Positions 16,301 through 31,300 of a stretch of 64,000 bases of DNA are shown piece by piece. A model generated the notes under the pieces. The model was not told the origin of the DNA. It saw only the letters and a program-made list of their open reading frames with translations, and searched no databases. Each line of letters starts with the position of its first letter. The first letter of the stretch is position 1. This DNA is from Puffinus mauretanicus. Its lineage: Eukaryota; Chordata; Aves; Procellariiformes; Procellariidae. Both the position numbers and the translations under genes were made by a program. The stretch is from the NCBI GenBank assembly GCA_023333565.1, contig JAJKFH010000102.1, positions 992,001 to 1,056,000 of the forward strand. Reading direction: 5' to 3'.

Positions 16301-19300
16301 AAATACTTTGTAAACATCAGTTGACGAAGGTTAAAGCACACAGAGAGTCATCCTCTTGCAAGGTAGGAGAGGAGCACAGTTCCCTTTCTACGGGCAGAAA
16401 GCGGAGAGATTAAAGGCTCTGCTCTCAATCAATACTTCTATGTTTAAATGCACAGTTATGAGCTACTCTGCTTTTCCAGAGAAGCTCGCTCCCTGCAGCT
16501 CCTGACCACTTCACTTGGGATGAAGAGGGCTAATTTTAATATTTTTGGCCTACGTGCTGTGCCTAGGCACAGACGGCGTCGGTGGCAGCACCGGGAACAG
16601 CAGCGATTACCAGACGTCTGCCCACCCAGCGGTCGGACTTCCCTCGCAGAGCTGTACGTGTCAGCCTGCAGGCGAGGAAGCAGCTTTGTGCACAGCCACA
16701 CGTGTGCAAGAGAAGGGACAGGCAAGGAACGCTTTGGTCAATACCAACTATATTGGGAAGTCTGCGAGGCAAAAGCTGTTTTTCTCCCATTTGGCACAAC
16801 AGCGTGCATCTTGGCTGCGTTCCACGAACAAAAGTAATAGTAAACCTCGTCATGGATGCTGCAGGCAAGAGGAGAACTGAGTGTTCAGGGCCAGTCCCCC
16901 TCTTCGGCCTCTGTGGAGGCTGCCAGCTAGTCCAGTTGTGCTTAGGATTTTTTCCTTTTAATATAGCCATCTGTTCTGCTTGCTAGGGGTCCTGTTCAGA
17001 GCCAAATGGTCGTGTTGCCTTCAACTCATATTGGATAAATCCCAGCAAATAAATCAGGGATGCTTTCCTGGTACCTCAGGCTCTCCCCATGTACGGGACT
17101 GGTCCTGATGGAGATCTTTCTCTGAGGTGTTCCTCCACGTCTGTGACAGGTCACTGCTCAGTGTAACAGAGGGCTCACTGACACCAACTGTTTGGATGAG
17201 AGCTCTCCAACCAAAAAGTAACTTCCAGGAGCTGAGAGCCAGTGCCTCTTCAGAAGCAGAAGCCTAGGCAAATGGCAGGCACAGATCCTGTATGCTTGCT
17301 AAGCACTGTTCATGTTCTCTAGTCTCGCCTAACTCCCACTCTCCATTTGCTTTACCCACCTCCTGCGTCTCATCTCACACCCGCAAGCAATCTTGGTGAA
17401 CCCTCTTGGGCAGAGATGTCACCGTGGTGCAGCACTTTGGCACCCCTTAGCTCAAGGATAAAGGTCCTAAGTAGGACACTACTATCGCTAAAGGCACGAA
17501 AGTGCAGTTGGTGAGACTGCCAGCAGGTCCTCTCTGATTTACCCAGCTGAAAGGCTGGCCTCATATTCTCACTACAACTTCCCAAAATGAGGCCACGCAA
17601 GAACAGGAGGCTAACAGCAAAACCTAACACTGCCTAGAGCTGAAGGGTTGGAAGTGGGTGGGGAAGCCGGGCAGTCCCCTGGCTGTGGCTGGCAGGGGGA
17701 GCAGAGCAGAGGGGAGGAGTGGGGGTGAGTCACGGGGTAGCAGAGTCCCACAGGAGCCCGGGCACCTCTCCTCGCCCTTGCCCTCCGGCTGACATGGCAG
17801 CCGGTTCTGCTTCCCAGCTGGCTGCGGCACTCACAGCCTGCAGAGACCTGCTTGTCACATCAAGCGTGCATGCTCCGCTCTCCATTTCTCCCTTTCCACG
17901 CTTCTTCTCATCTCTTATTCATCCTTCAGACCCTCTCTGGCCCTGTCTGCATCTTCTGTTCAGCTCCTCCTCTCTCCTTTAATCATCTTCTTCTATTCTC
18001 TCCTTCTCCATTCTTTTCTCAGCCTGTGCCTTTCACCTTGTCTTTCTTTCACACTTTTTCCTGCTATCAAGCTCTTCTCCTCCTTCATGCACCCCCTTCC
18101 TTGGGCTGCTGTCTCCTTTTTCTCCCCCACTCTTTTCCCCTTTGGCACTCTGTGCTGCTGTATGGCAATTTTCTTGAATCCGTTCACTCTCAGACACCAT
18201 TCACGGCTTCCTACGCTCCAGGGCAACATAAATTATATATTTCTCGAATAACTGTCTTACCAAATCTATATTAAACTCCCTCGTTATGTGTATTTATGAT
18301 ACTGAATTGAAGGGATCCAGGAATCGACTGGCAGGCTGCAGGGCTGAGCTGGAATAGAAGATAATTTTTCTTTTCCAGGTAGCTGGGATGAGGACAAGGC
18401 GGGAAGGGCAGTGAGGAGCCTCCATCCATAGCTCAGAAGGAGTTAGTGGGTTTGGGGGCTCAAGAACTACTTGGCACCAGCAATTACAATGTGCTGATGC
18501 ATGATCTCTGATTGTTGAACAGAAGCAATTGGGTGTGTATGTGTGGTGGTGGGGACAGCTCTTTGAATGTATGGAATTGGGAGTGCACTCAAAAGGATTA
18601 GTGGGAACAATTATTTCCAAAGCCAGGATATAGAAGCTGGAGCCTATTCAAGTCACTAGTATTTAGCACCCAGAGTAGTTTTATCCCAGTGTTTTGGGGT
18701 GGGGGGGGGTGGGGGTGGGAAGAGCAAAGGAAGGCTAAAAACAGCTTTACAAGAAAAAATTAAAAGTAGGTTAGCAGAGAAAATGAGTTTATAAAAAATG
18801 GAAGAGCATCCGGGAGGCACAACAGTAACTACTGCATTGTGCTTACAAAGCTAAACATGTTAAGATGAATAAATCCCCAAGCTGGATGGCTTATGGCCCA
18901 AAATATTAAGAAAAGCTGGGCCTGATCGCAGGCTGCTGCCAGATCCAAAGAGCAAATGTGTTCATATAAATCATTTTAATACAAAACATTCGTAAAGCAA
19001 GGTCCTAAATTTGAACGTCTTCCAAGTCTAAGGATGTTTGCATCCAATGCTGAGGGGTCAGGTTGATTTCTGAAACTGAGGGAACATAGTAACAGCTGCA
19101 CTAGATCAGACCAAAGGTCCAACTCCCCTCTGACAGTGGTTTGTAGCAGATGTGTAGGGTAAAAAAAAAAAAAAAAAAAAAATCTTAGAATGGGACGAGC
19201 ATATAGCAACGGTCCCTCGTGCTCTGTTTGCCCAGTGACCTGCAACTCTGTATACAGAACTATCCCAGCCCTGGTCTGGTGTTGCTTTTCATGTGAGAAG

Positions 19301-22300
19301 CCCAAAGTTAATTTGTCATTTGCTGTGTGGCTTAGGGCATCCTACTTGCTCTCCCTGGATCTTAGTTTCCCCATCTGCAAAATAATGAGAATGTTCACAT
19401 AGGTGGTATCTAGGGAGAGAGATGGCTAAGATCTACCGTAAAAGTGCAATATGTGCCTGTCTTGTGTATATAATACACGTGGGCTGAATTCATCATGCAG
19501 GTAAGCCACTGAAGCTGATGAAATTAGGTAAGTGATTTTCTTATTCCCAGGGGGCTTTACGTCTTGCAGCGTTTCCCAGATAAACTTTACTCTAAGGCAC
19601 TTGGAGGACAGGTTCATCTGCAGATTTTGACACGTATGTGCCCCTGCTCACCCTCTGCGTGCTCAGGGCTCTCCACAGAAAGGAAGCTGTGAGAGTCTGG
19701 GTGGAAAGAGGAGAGGACATGACTGAGGGTTTCAACAGAGGCAGAGCTGATGAAATCACATCCATAAACAGTGTAACTCAGGGGTTTTGGTCCCTCTATT
19801 ATTTATAAGCTCTTTCATCCACAAAGCATTTTTTTCCAGTTCCATGTGTACTAACAGTCACAATGTCTTTGTCCTGCAGGTCAGTGTCTGTCTCCTATCG
19901 CAGTGGTCACCAGTATCTCCAAACAGACCCTGCTGATTTAGTCTCACCTGGGTACATAGAATTCTCTTTCTTCAAAACCTGCCAGCCTTAGCTTCCTCCT
20001 CTGCCAGGAAACTGAGCCAATCTCTGGATCTAAAAAAGGCTGAATCTGCTGATTTTGTTCAGAACTGGCACACTCTGAGTTGTCTCAGTTTGCAGCTGAG
20101 CATCTGGCCTCGTGCCATCAGGAGAGGTTAAAAAAAAAAAAAAAGGTGCTGTTGCTGATCTAGGCTTTCGTAAGCCCTTAATCCTAATTGTTCATATGTT
20201 TTCTTTCAAGGCTAGCCAAACTAGGTATTGAATACAGAAACTAGGGAGGTAGTAACTGGGGTTACAGGGGCAGATACTTGTAGTCAGCAAGGGACTTCGG
20301 GGTAGGGGAGTCTGCAGAGCGGCATCTTGGGTCTGTGCGAGGCTGCTTGGGAATGTCACGCTTAGAAACAACATCAGCTGTCACTGGAAAGATTTTTAAA
20401 CACATTAGGAGTGCTCTAACAAATGGCTGTTGCATTTTAACATGAGAAAATGCAAAGCAATGCATGGCTATGGCTGTTCCGATTCAATTAGCGTTAACGC
20501 CCTTCCATTAAGCTCTGGCTTGCGGGGCTGCCTCTTGCTTGGGAGCCTGCTGTGCCAAGGAAGGCTGCCACTGCCTTGCCAGGGCTGGGGCGATGGGTAA
20601 CCTGGAGAGGATGCGAGGTGCTACGCTTGAAAGGAGCACGGCTGTGTTCTCAGCAGCGTGCGTGGGAGCGCCTCTGAGTACCGCTGAGCACATCCATGGC
20701 GTCTCTCCGAGCCTGGCTGAAGAACTGTCATGTTTGTTTGCTGTGGGTTTAGTATTGCTTTGTGTGGGGTGAATACGTTAGCATTTCTGCTTGTGGTTTG
20801 GTTATTGTCTGACTGAGGCTATTGCTCCTGTTCTTGGATTGATTATGGCAAGTAATTTAGCTACACTTTAGAGGGTTTCACTGCTCCTGTGGCTAAAACA
20901 GACAAGAATGGGACTGTGTGGGTAAAGGCACTTCTAGGAGTTGGAGAGGTTCTGAGCTTGGCTCTAACTGTTGCTTAATTTCTGTCTTGGATTCTTGGTT
21001 AAAATGGGGATAAAACTATTTCAATTCTCATATGTTAAGAGCTTTCTAGCACAAGAAAATTCTTCCTTTTTGTGTGTGTGTACAGTAACTAGCACAATGG
21101 ACTTCTGGTCTCAGTCAGAACTTCTTATCCTAACTCTGTTAGAGAGAAAAAGGTGGTAGGTTCCTCAAAGTTTAACTGAACTCTAATGGGATTAATTGTT
21201 AGCTTGTGCAGGGCATTTACACATGTAACTATTACCCACGTTTTAGTAAGTGAACCAGCTGAGGAGTCAAAAGGCATGATCACAGATCAGTGAAGGATGG
21301 CAGAGTACAGGATGAGACCGGTGTCCTGCCTTTGAGTCTCTTGCTTTCACTACAAAACTTCACCTACCTGACAGCAGTTATGGATGGCTACCAGCAGCTA
21401 GAAGCACTATTTTTTTCATGACAAGACACGAACATAGCTGATTTCTAAAGTACCCAATATGGGGCATTTCTTTCTCCTACACTTGCTACACCAGCCCTTC
21501 AAGGTGTATATTTAAGCTTCTTAATTGACTATGGATTCACTGGCTTAAATTTCATTTCTCCTTTGAGTGGCAAAACATTAAGCAATCGTTTAGGCATGCA
21601 TTGCTTCAGAAAGGGTCGGTATGAAGCAAGACTGAATCAAGAAGGTTCTTGAAACAAATTCCTACTATGGAAGGCAGCTATTCTTCACCTGTATCCTATG
21701 GACCATTGGAGATGTCTGCTTCTTAGGCATCCTCAAAAGGCAGCTAAGAAAAGTGAGCTCGTATACGTAAGACACCTCTTGAACATATAAATGATATCTC
21801 TGAAATGGTCTGCCACTCTGCTGGGAAATATTTACAAGTTCAGAGTTTTAAAGCAGTAGAAAACACTCAGTGAAATGCCTTAGAGAGGCCTAGAGGTATT
21901 CCCTTCTAAGCAGCTAAGGTTAATCTTTTGCCGCAGTGAAGCCCGAGAGCAGGTAAGGTGTTGAAAACAATGGCTTTTTGCTCCGCTCATCTTCTGGAAA
22001 AAATTGTCACTGTAGTTCAAGTCAGGAAGGAGATACCTCAATTGCAGAAGCAGGGGGTATGTCCCACAAGGAGGGGATGCTATTATTTTCTGATTCAAGT
22101 GGCACCCGGCCACCTCATCACACGAGGGTGTCCTGTCACGACATGCACAAATAAACCTGCTTAGGAGCACACAGGCAGCCTTCAACAGAAGTAACTCAGA
22201 ACTTGATCTAGTTTTCTGACAGATGCAGCATCGCCTCCCTCCCTTCAGACTGCAGCTTGCTGAGTCCTTGCCCACTGTTGGAACGAAATCATCCCACCCT

Positions 22301-25300
22301 TTGGCTCTTCCTCTCCCATTTTTCTCTTTCATTGGCACATTTAGTGTCTTTTGTTTGGGGGGACGCAGACGTTGTTTTGGGGACGATATTGCAAAGGAAA
22401 TGCACAGGCTTCTCTGCAGTCTTGATGCTGTTAGCTGAAGTTACATGAATCTGAACCAACAGGAAAATCCAGATGGGGTCAGAGTGAGTTTTGTGCCAGA
22501 ACCTGTTTTTTTAGCCATATGTGACAGAAACCTGAAGCAGCCAGAACCTTGAGGTGGAATCACCTCACATCAAAAGGCAAAAAAAAAGCCTCTAGTCTGT
22601 AAAACTGGAGTTATGACAGCAGTCTATTAAGCTAAAAAAAGGGTAATTCTTTAATTAGAGAAATCGTTGGGTGAGACACATTAACTTTTAAAATAAAGTG
22701 TCTTTGCACGGTGAGTCTATTCCTTCAGTCTTGGTTTCCCTCCTAGCAACTTCCACGGACTACCTGGTATGTATAAACCTGCTGGTCTCCTTAAAATCCC
22801 TGGGAGAGCCTTCTCCCTGCTGCTTGCTGAGTTACTCGCCCTCTTTCTCCTGCATAGCCCTGTGGCATGTGCTCTGGCTGCTCTTCACCGTCTTCAAGAG
22901 CCTTCTGATGGCCAAGGGAACAACAGCTGGCACAGGGCAAATGGGTGGCCGTCCTCCCACACCATCCCCAAGCCATGCCCTTTTTACTGGAGTATGCAAC
23001 TTACATCTCTATACAGTAACTTAGAAGCAACCAAGCTAAGCAGTTATGCCACCTGCTGCAATTAGTGTCCGTGGAACTTTATTCTGGAAGAAAGTAGCCC
23101 TGTGCAAGACCCAGCTCCCCCACCGAAGCTCGTGTACCAGCCCACATGGTGAGTCCCCTTGTGGAAAGGCAGCAGCAGGCTCTGCGGGAGATTCCCATGT
23201 CCCATGCAAGTCCCTGGAGGCAGCTGCTTCAGCAGGCTGACCCTGACAGTGGGAGAGAGAGGAGTTGGGCAGCAAAAAGATTGCAAGGAGCAATTCTTTC
23301 CTCCCTCCCCGCCCCCCGGTGCAGATTTTTCCAAATCACCCAGACCCAATGAGATCTCAAACAATGTCACACGGAGGGTCCAAGCTCTGTAATTAAGCCC
23401 CTGCAGAGGCTCAGCTTGTGTAGGGGACCTGGCATTCCCAGGCAAGGTGTTGTCACCAGAGACCACTGGGGCCCAGGGACACAGCTAACTGGGTCACCAA
23501 GGGAGCCGTTCCTACGTTAAGAACAAAGGAAAGATCCAACACAACATCCTTACAAAACCCTGAAATCAGCATATCTCGTGTCATGTTGCTTTATGTGGGT
23601 TTAACAACTTGAGGTATCTGAGTTGGGAAACTTTGATTCTACTGTTCCTATTAATAATTTAATTGAAAGCTGGGCCAAGGCCCTGCCTTAGGATGTACGG
23701 TAAAGCTCAGGGAGGAGGTTTAAGGTGGTTATAGAGTGGAAGGTTTTCCTTGGTAATTAGAAATATTAAGTTTGGCTTTCCCTTGTCTTCCTGGAGGAAT
23801 TTCAAGGGTGGGGTCATCCTGTTGTTTGGGTTTATAGCTTGCTATGTTGACAGAAGGATTCATAGGATGAGGTTGGTTTTCCTTTTTTTTTTTTCCATTC
23901 TTCAGTGCAGCTTGATGATGCTGTGACAGCTAACTATACTAAATTCAGGGCAGTGATATAGTGCGCTATAAAAATGGCCATTGGCATATCAGTAATATTA
24001 CACATAAATTGTGAATTACTGTTGGGCAGAGATCAGAAATGAAACAGCTGGTGGCCAGTAATATCTCCCACTTCTGAAAAATGGTACTGGGATTTCCCTG
24101 TCCAACTTCCACTGAGTTCAATAGAAGTTAAACAATTAAAACACTTATCTTTAGCCATCTCAGCTTAAGTTAACAATGTTGAATTAAATTATACTCTCCG
24201 AAAGCATCTCCATTAAGATACTTTATAAGATCAGAGTGGCAGAATTGAAGTGCCAGGATCAGAATTTTTTCATAATAGTACGTAACATGCCTGTTCCTCT
24301 TGGCAAACTGGATTAAGTAGTTAATGTTAAACTGAGATCACCAGGTTACTGGCACAACAGAGGAACTGTGTGAGAAAATCAGCAACTTGCATTTCAACTA
24401 GGGGATGTTGGAGACATTAGGGCAAAATCATCAGGGAGGTTGTAGCGAGGTGGATGTTGGTCTCTTCTGCCAAGTAACAAGCGATAGGACAAGAGGAAAT
24501 GGCCTCAAGTTGCACCAAGGGAGGTTTAGATTGGAGATTAGGAAAAATTTCTTTACTGAAAGAGTGGTCAGGCCTTGGAACAGGCTGCCCAGGGAAGTGG
24601 TTGAGTCACCATCCCTGGAAGTATTTAAAAGACGTGTAGATGAGGCGCTTAGGGACATGGTGTAGTGGGTATGGTGGTGTTGGGTTGACGGTTGGACTCG
24701 ATGATCTTAGAGGTCTTTTCCAACCTTAATGATTCTATGATTCTATGATAAGAAATTATATCATTGTGTCATGGTTCCATTGCTTCCAAAAGGCCAAAAC
24801 TCTTGCCCAAAATTTAAGTCTTTGATGATTTTGTGTGTGTGTGTACATAGAAAGGATAACTCTACAATTTCAAGTACAAGAGAGGTAAGGCATAATCCTG
24901 AGTCCTGTATGACCTATTTTTAGTTTACTTCTAGGCTCTATTCAAATTCCAGTTAGCCATGGGATGGTTCTGTTTCATTTAACTCTCTCTAAGACAAAAA
25001 CCCATCATAGATGTCTTGAAGAAACCCTTCCAAAGGCCACTATGGTTAAGAAAATATTGGATATTGTTTCTTTATTCTATTTCATCAGAGCTCCTGAGCA
25101 TACAAGCACAGGATGATAACAGGCATCGATGAGAGTATAACCACCTCGAGTACTGTGTGTAGTTTTGGGCGCCTCAATATAAGAAGGACATCAAACTATT
25201 AGAGTGTGTCCAGAGGAGGGTGACCAAGATGGTAAAAGGTCTTGAGGGCAAGACTTAGAGGTCACTTGGTTTGTTCAGCTTGGAGAAGAGAAGGCTGAGG

Positions 25301-28300
25301 TGTGACCTCATTGCAGTCTACAACTTCCTCAAGGGGGGCCACGGACAGGGAGGTGCTGGTCTCCTCTCTCTGGTGACCAGCAATAGGACATGAGGAAATG
25401 GAATGAAGCTGCGTCAGGGGAAGTTCAGAATGGACATTAGGAAAAGGTTCTTCACTGAGAGGGTGGTCGGTCACTGGAGCAGGCCACCAGGGAAGTGGTC
25501 ATGGCACCAAGCCTGGCAGAGTTCAAAGAGCATCTAGATGATGCTCTTAGTCATATGGTTTAGTTTTAGGTAGTCCTGAAAGGAGCAGGAAGTTGGACTT
25601 GATGATCCTTATGGGTCCCTTCCAACTTGAGATATTCTATGATTCTATATGTTTCAGGAGAAATCAATTAAAACGAGGAGAATGAGGCACACAGGAATTC
25701 AACAAAAAACAAAGGGACCTCTGCTGCTTTTGCTTTTTATTTGTGAGTTGCTTGCTTTTTGTTGGCCCCTGAGACCGAGTGGGGAGTGGACGCAGTGGGG
25801 AGGGCTATTGCCCCACTGCCCTCTCTGTTAAGGGGCTGCAGAGTTTTGTCTCCCTCCGGTGGCCGCTCCAGTTGTGGCATCACAGCTGCCTCCACCTCTG
25901 CGTCTTGGGGAGTTCAGAAGCTCAGCTTTGAAATCTCAGGTCCCACGTTACAGCACTCAGCTGTAACATCTACATCAGTACATCTTCCTAAAATCTAGGA
26001 TCTGCTCTCAGGATTTACTGGGAGGAGGGTGGCAGGAGAAAGAGCCAAATTGGATGAGATAACAAGCAGACAGTGCTCAGTTGTAAATGAAAAGGGTTGC
26101 TCCGTCATTAAGATGGTAGCAAGAATTTTTGCAGTGCAATCGGTTATTCTATGCCTCTGCTAATATGCTAGCAATTTTTTCCAGAGGATTACGAATTTAG
26201 ATATAACGATGACTGAAAGGGGTTATATGCTACCTAGATAGAGTCCTAGGTTAGGAAGTACTGCAAAAGTGCGTTGTATAATTTGAAAACTTCTGTGACC
26301 AGCTGCAAAGTAGGGATAAAAGTCTAATGGCAAAGAGTTCAGACAGCATAATTGTTTGGGCTTCAAAGATGCCTGATACAACTTATTTAAGATACAATGC
26401 TGTAGGAATCCACACCATAAAAGAAATATGCAGCAACTGTAGAGCGCTCTCTCCCTCCTTTTCCCTCTATTAATCATCTATTTTAGAGTTCATTTGGTGC
26501 TTTTATGTTGTGTTAAAATAATACACAAGACCCTGGACTAAGTTGTCACTGGAAGATTATAGTGAGTAATGTTTACAACAAAGCTCAGGAGGGGAGCTCT
26601 GAAGAAAAAAAAAAAAAACAAACACAAAACAAAAAAAACTACTTCAGAAGTTGGTCATGCATGTAAAACTGGCTCTTATTAAATTTGATATATTTTTTTA
26701 ATGGTTGCTGTAGCCCTAGATTGTATTCTTTTGAATATTGAATACCAACCACTTGACACACATTCTTCCAATAAAATTTCTCTTCAGTTAAAACTGTCTC
26801 TCCTGCTTTAACACTACCTACGCTGAATGTCAATAGTAGCCTCCTGAGGTCTTAAATTTCTCTTTCTTGCACCACAGGAAGGATACTGCAGTAGGGCTTG
26901 GAGAAGTATTATGTTTTGGGCTCAGTTCCTCATACAGCTGTTGCTGTGGCTGTTCAGTTTTATGTAAAAGCAATACTAAAGGTCAGATTAGACAGCGGTT
27001 TAGAAATAAAACTGGCCTTGACCTAAATCCTGTGCAACCCCACTTACTGATAGTGCACAGAATGCAAGCAAGCATAGACTTCTTCTCCTGTTTCAGTTTT
27101 TAAAACAATGATTTAGAGTAATCATGCTCTGAAGGGAGTGTTCCTGTGTATCCTTAAATGGTGAATGTCTGCCTGTCTCAAATCTGGCAGGAAAAGGAAC
27201 ATATACCATCACTTTCTACCCCAAGACATAGACAACAAAGCTTAGGGAAGAGTATCTCAAAAATAGACTGTTTAAGCATCCCAGAGAATGGGGTTTGGTG
27301 CTTCCAAAAGTGTTGAGGGCTTTCTAGATGATTGAATAGAAATAAGTTAGTAAGCATTCATGGGCTACAAAGAAAGCTCATGTGGCTGAAGTCGTGCTTG
27401 TGAGAGGGCTCTGCAAACAGCAGGCGTGTGTGGGGAGGAAGATCAGATTGCTGACTCCTGCCTAGCTGGTGGAGACGAGGTGTCCTGTATGGGTTTGTCT
27501 CCGATCACAGGGGTAGAGCACACCAGACCTTCTTGTTGTTACCCATCCGGTCCATCATTCTGTCTCAGACTCATGGAAGCAATAACTGATTTATAAATCC
27601 TCCGCTTCAAAATTAATAGTGGTCTCCTAACCATTAAGCTAAGTGCTGTTCCTTTTAATGAGCCTAACAGGGCTGGAACTTCTAGTATAACCAGTGGGAA
27701 CTTCTCAGCCACAATACTTTGCTTAGGCAGCCGTTCCAGGCAACAGTACAGCAAAATACTGCTCTCTGAAAATTATACAGTCTGAGGTCTTTCTAGTCAC
27801 TTGAAAGGAGGTGGATGGAAATAAACTCTGAGCTTCATTATGCTGATATACCTAAAGTGTCACAGGAAGTGTTTTGCATAAGGGAAGCCAAAGCAACATT
27901 TAAGCAAATAGCTGTGGAATGGCCTTTTGGCTGCAACCAGCTTCAGCCAGGGACCTGTTTGACATGCACCTGACTCGATGGCCGGCTGTGTTTCTACTGA
28001 AAGCTGTGGGGAAGAGGGCTTCCACTGATCTCCCGGGAGGAATAGGAGCAGACGTTCAGTGGGCAGTGCTGGGGTGTTGGTTTCTGTCCAAGGGCACTGA
28101 TTAATAGCTCCTATTGGCTTTGGGGGATTTGACACACTCGGCACCTCTGCAAGTCAGACTGGGTTTATGTGCATTTGAGGCAATCTTCTCTAGTGTAATT
28201 AATTAATTAAGAAAGATGCATTTAATTATGCCATAGAAATAAATTAAGAAAATCACAGCCCAATTCAACTGAACCTGTGCTTCCTTGGACAACCTAAACA

Positions 28301-31300
28301 ATGCCTTTGAAAGAGTTCTTTGTGAATTAATCTCATCGAGGAGATTCCCTGTTAAGTATCCTTGCTGACAACAGAACTGGCATCTGAGGGAAGAGTGTTG
28401 CATTAGTACGTTGCAAATACAAAAAAAAAAAAAAAACAAACACCAAAAAAACCCCTGAGATTAGACAAATCTATAACTTGGTCACTGGACACACCTGGTA
28501 GTTATCAGAAGTTTAGTTAGTGATGTCTAAGATTCTAGCAGCAACTATGGATCTCAAACTGAATGAAATTAGCATTGCTGACAAGCCAAGAGAACTCGGA
28601 TGAACATCCGGATCTGTCATAGTGTTGCGTCACTCAGATGCGTCATATCTTAATGTGGAAAGTGAGATGAAAAATGCAAACCATGGCCAGGAGGAAATTC
28701 AGGAATGGCCATTGTCTCTAGCTGTGCTGTCAGCTCCACTCCAGCTGCTGATATGGCACCTGCACTTTTGAATTGGTATTCTCTTATCACTGACGCACTC
28801 GAGGGTTTGGCAGGTGATTCACGTACACTGATTCACAATTCATCCTGGGTGAAGTTTGCAGCAGAAGGTATTATCTTTCGTGTCATATGCATGGGGGGAA
28901 AAACACAACCTGTGATCAGATTCTTCCCTAGTGTAAATCTTCTTCACTGTGACCTACAGACTTCTGACTTGCTCCACTGCCTGTGAAGTTGGAATAGAGA
29001 TTTTTGTTCTGGCAATTTACACACCATCATCTCTCACTTATCTCTGGGTGGTTTATTCAGGTTATGGATTAACTGAGCAATCATTTAGCAACACCCTGCT
29101 CTCTACTGCTTCCAGTCCAACCTGGCATGATGCTATGTGGGGCTGCTCAGACTTACTGACTTGGCTCAGTGCTAATTTAGGAATCTCCACAGCCTGCTGT
29201 CTGCCGTATTGCTGAGCTTTCTGTTCTCCTTTATACTTCTGGTGCTTGCTCTCCCAGCCTGGACACAGTAACACCCTGCTACAGCAAAATAGAAAATCAT
29301 GAACTGGCTGTATCAGCAAACAGGTTTTTTTTTTTATACATCCTTTTGGGTTTTTGTGGGAAACCTATCCAGGTCAGAAAATCCCAGCAGCTTCTCCCTT
29401 TTCAAACAGTTACTTTTGATGGAAGAACTGTGGAGTGACTCCACAGGAGGAGGAAATGGCGTACAATAATCATCTCCTGTCAGTCCAAGGACTCCCAAGA
29501 CCTAACCCAACAAAGCCTCTCGGCAGTTCTCAGAGTGCCAGCACAGTTGGTGGCTTTGAAATGTCAGCCAGAACTGTTCTGGGGCATCCTCTGTACTTTC
29601 TTATAGATGCCAGAATGAGAGCCACAGACCTCTCCGAAGGGACAGGAAAGCCCATGTATCAAAAGCACTAGTTCTGGAGCTTACGTTCTTTGTGCAAGAA
29701 GATTGTCACAGAAGTGGCCTTGCTGCCCTGTTCTAAGCCTTTAGCTGTTGTGGGACTTGTACATGAAGGCTCAGGGCCCCAGTCAGACTCCACCGGCATT
29801 AATGGAACATGTAATTGATTTTGTGGTGAAGTAAAAAGATGCATCCTGCAACCTGGTATGTAAAGAAAGGTCTATTCACTTAATGAGGCAGGATTCAGAT
29901 GCACACAGTCCTGGAGCACCTCAGAATGATCAGCCACTTTCCCAAAGCCAGCTTACGCTATCATTCTGAATGTTTACCTTCACAGTATAAACAAAAAAGA
30001 GGTGTATTTATTGACGGGGTAAACAGGTACACTTTTCTCCAAAGAAACCAGTTTGGTTAGTCAGCCTGGGTGTTGACAAGAGATGGAAGGAAATCATTAA
30101 AAGAGACTGCATAGTAGGTATGTTAATTAGCGATGTGGTTGGTACCAAAAAATAGAGGCTTATGTGGAGCCTAGGGAATGCGGAGAGAGAATTTTACCTT
30201 TCCAAACAGGAGGGCATCAAGCTGTGCTTCCCTGCCTGGGAAGTAGGTCAAGAGGAAGTGCACTTTCAATTCATATTCATGTCATAATTATTTCACGTAC
30301 TGAAGAACAGCATTTCTGTCAAGGGGAAGATGCCTCTGTGGCCAGTCTTATGGAAGAACAATCCTCCACTCAAAGGAACAGCATGCATATTTGACACTTT
30401 CAGCATCAGCGCCCATCAGCACTGCCTTCCACATGCGCTCTCATTGCACTTCTGCTGTTAGTCCTTTCCTTGCCAAGCTTCACAGTCACTCCAGACATCA
30501 CCACCAGTGGATGCAGAGTGCTGGATCCTAGCACGAGAGTGCACTGCTTCACACTTGCCAATGGGGCTCAAATCAAGATGTGATGTGCTGCTGCTCCTGG
30601 TACTGACGCAAATTGTCATCTTTCTCTGACACTATTGGAGAAGCAAGTGGTCCTGGCAAAACATTTGTATCGGGATGTGTATGCTAAACAGGAGACCATT
30701 AAAAATGTCTCTTTTTTGATTCTTAAGAGGGGAAAAGAGAATACTTTAACATGTATGTGCTTATTTTCTTATGTAAGAGAGAATAACCTAAGTTGGAAAG
30801 GACCTTTGGAGGTCATCTGGTCCAACTCTCTGCTGAAAGCTAGGCCAATTGTGAAGACACATGAGGTTGCTCAGGGTCATAATCACGAAAGTGTTAAGTG
30901 GATGGAGTGTCCAAAACCTCTCTGAGCAACCTATTGCAATGTTGGACCACCCTCATAGAGATTTTTTTTTTTCTTAGAGGTTTCAAAGGTGTGTTTTAAA
31001 GATGGATGTCAAAGGTTAAGTAAGGATATATCTGTATTAGTCTAGGTAGAGAACAAATGTTGTATAGTCATCTACAGTACCTGTTCTTGGTTTCTTGGTA
31101 TATAAGAACTACATTTCTGAAGTAGAAGAAAGCCTTTCCCAGCAAAATAAAAATCAGATACTTACGTTCAAAGTAAATTTTCCCATGATTTAAAGGAATG
31201 TGTAAGGCAACGGGGGGGGGGAGGACCAAGCAACAGTGTCTTAAAGTATGATGACAACGCTGATGATGGCTCTAATTTAGCATTCAACTATAGAGAAATG

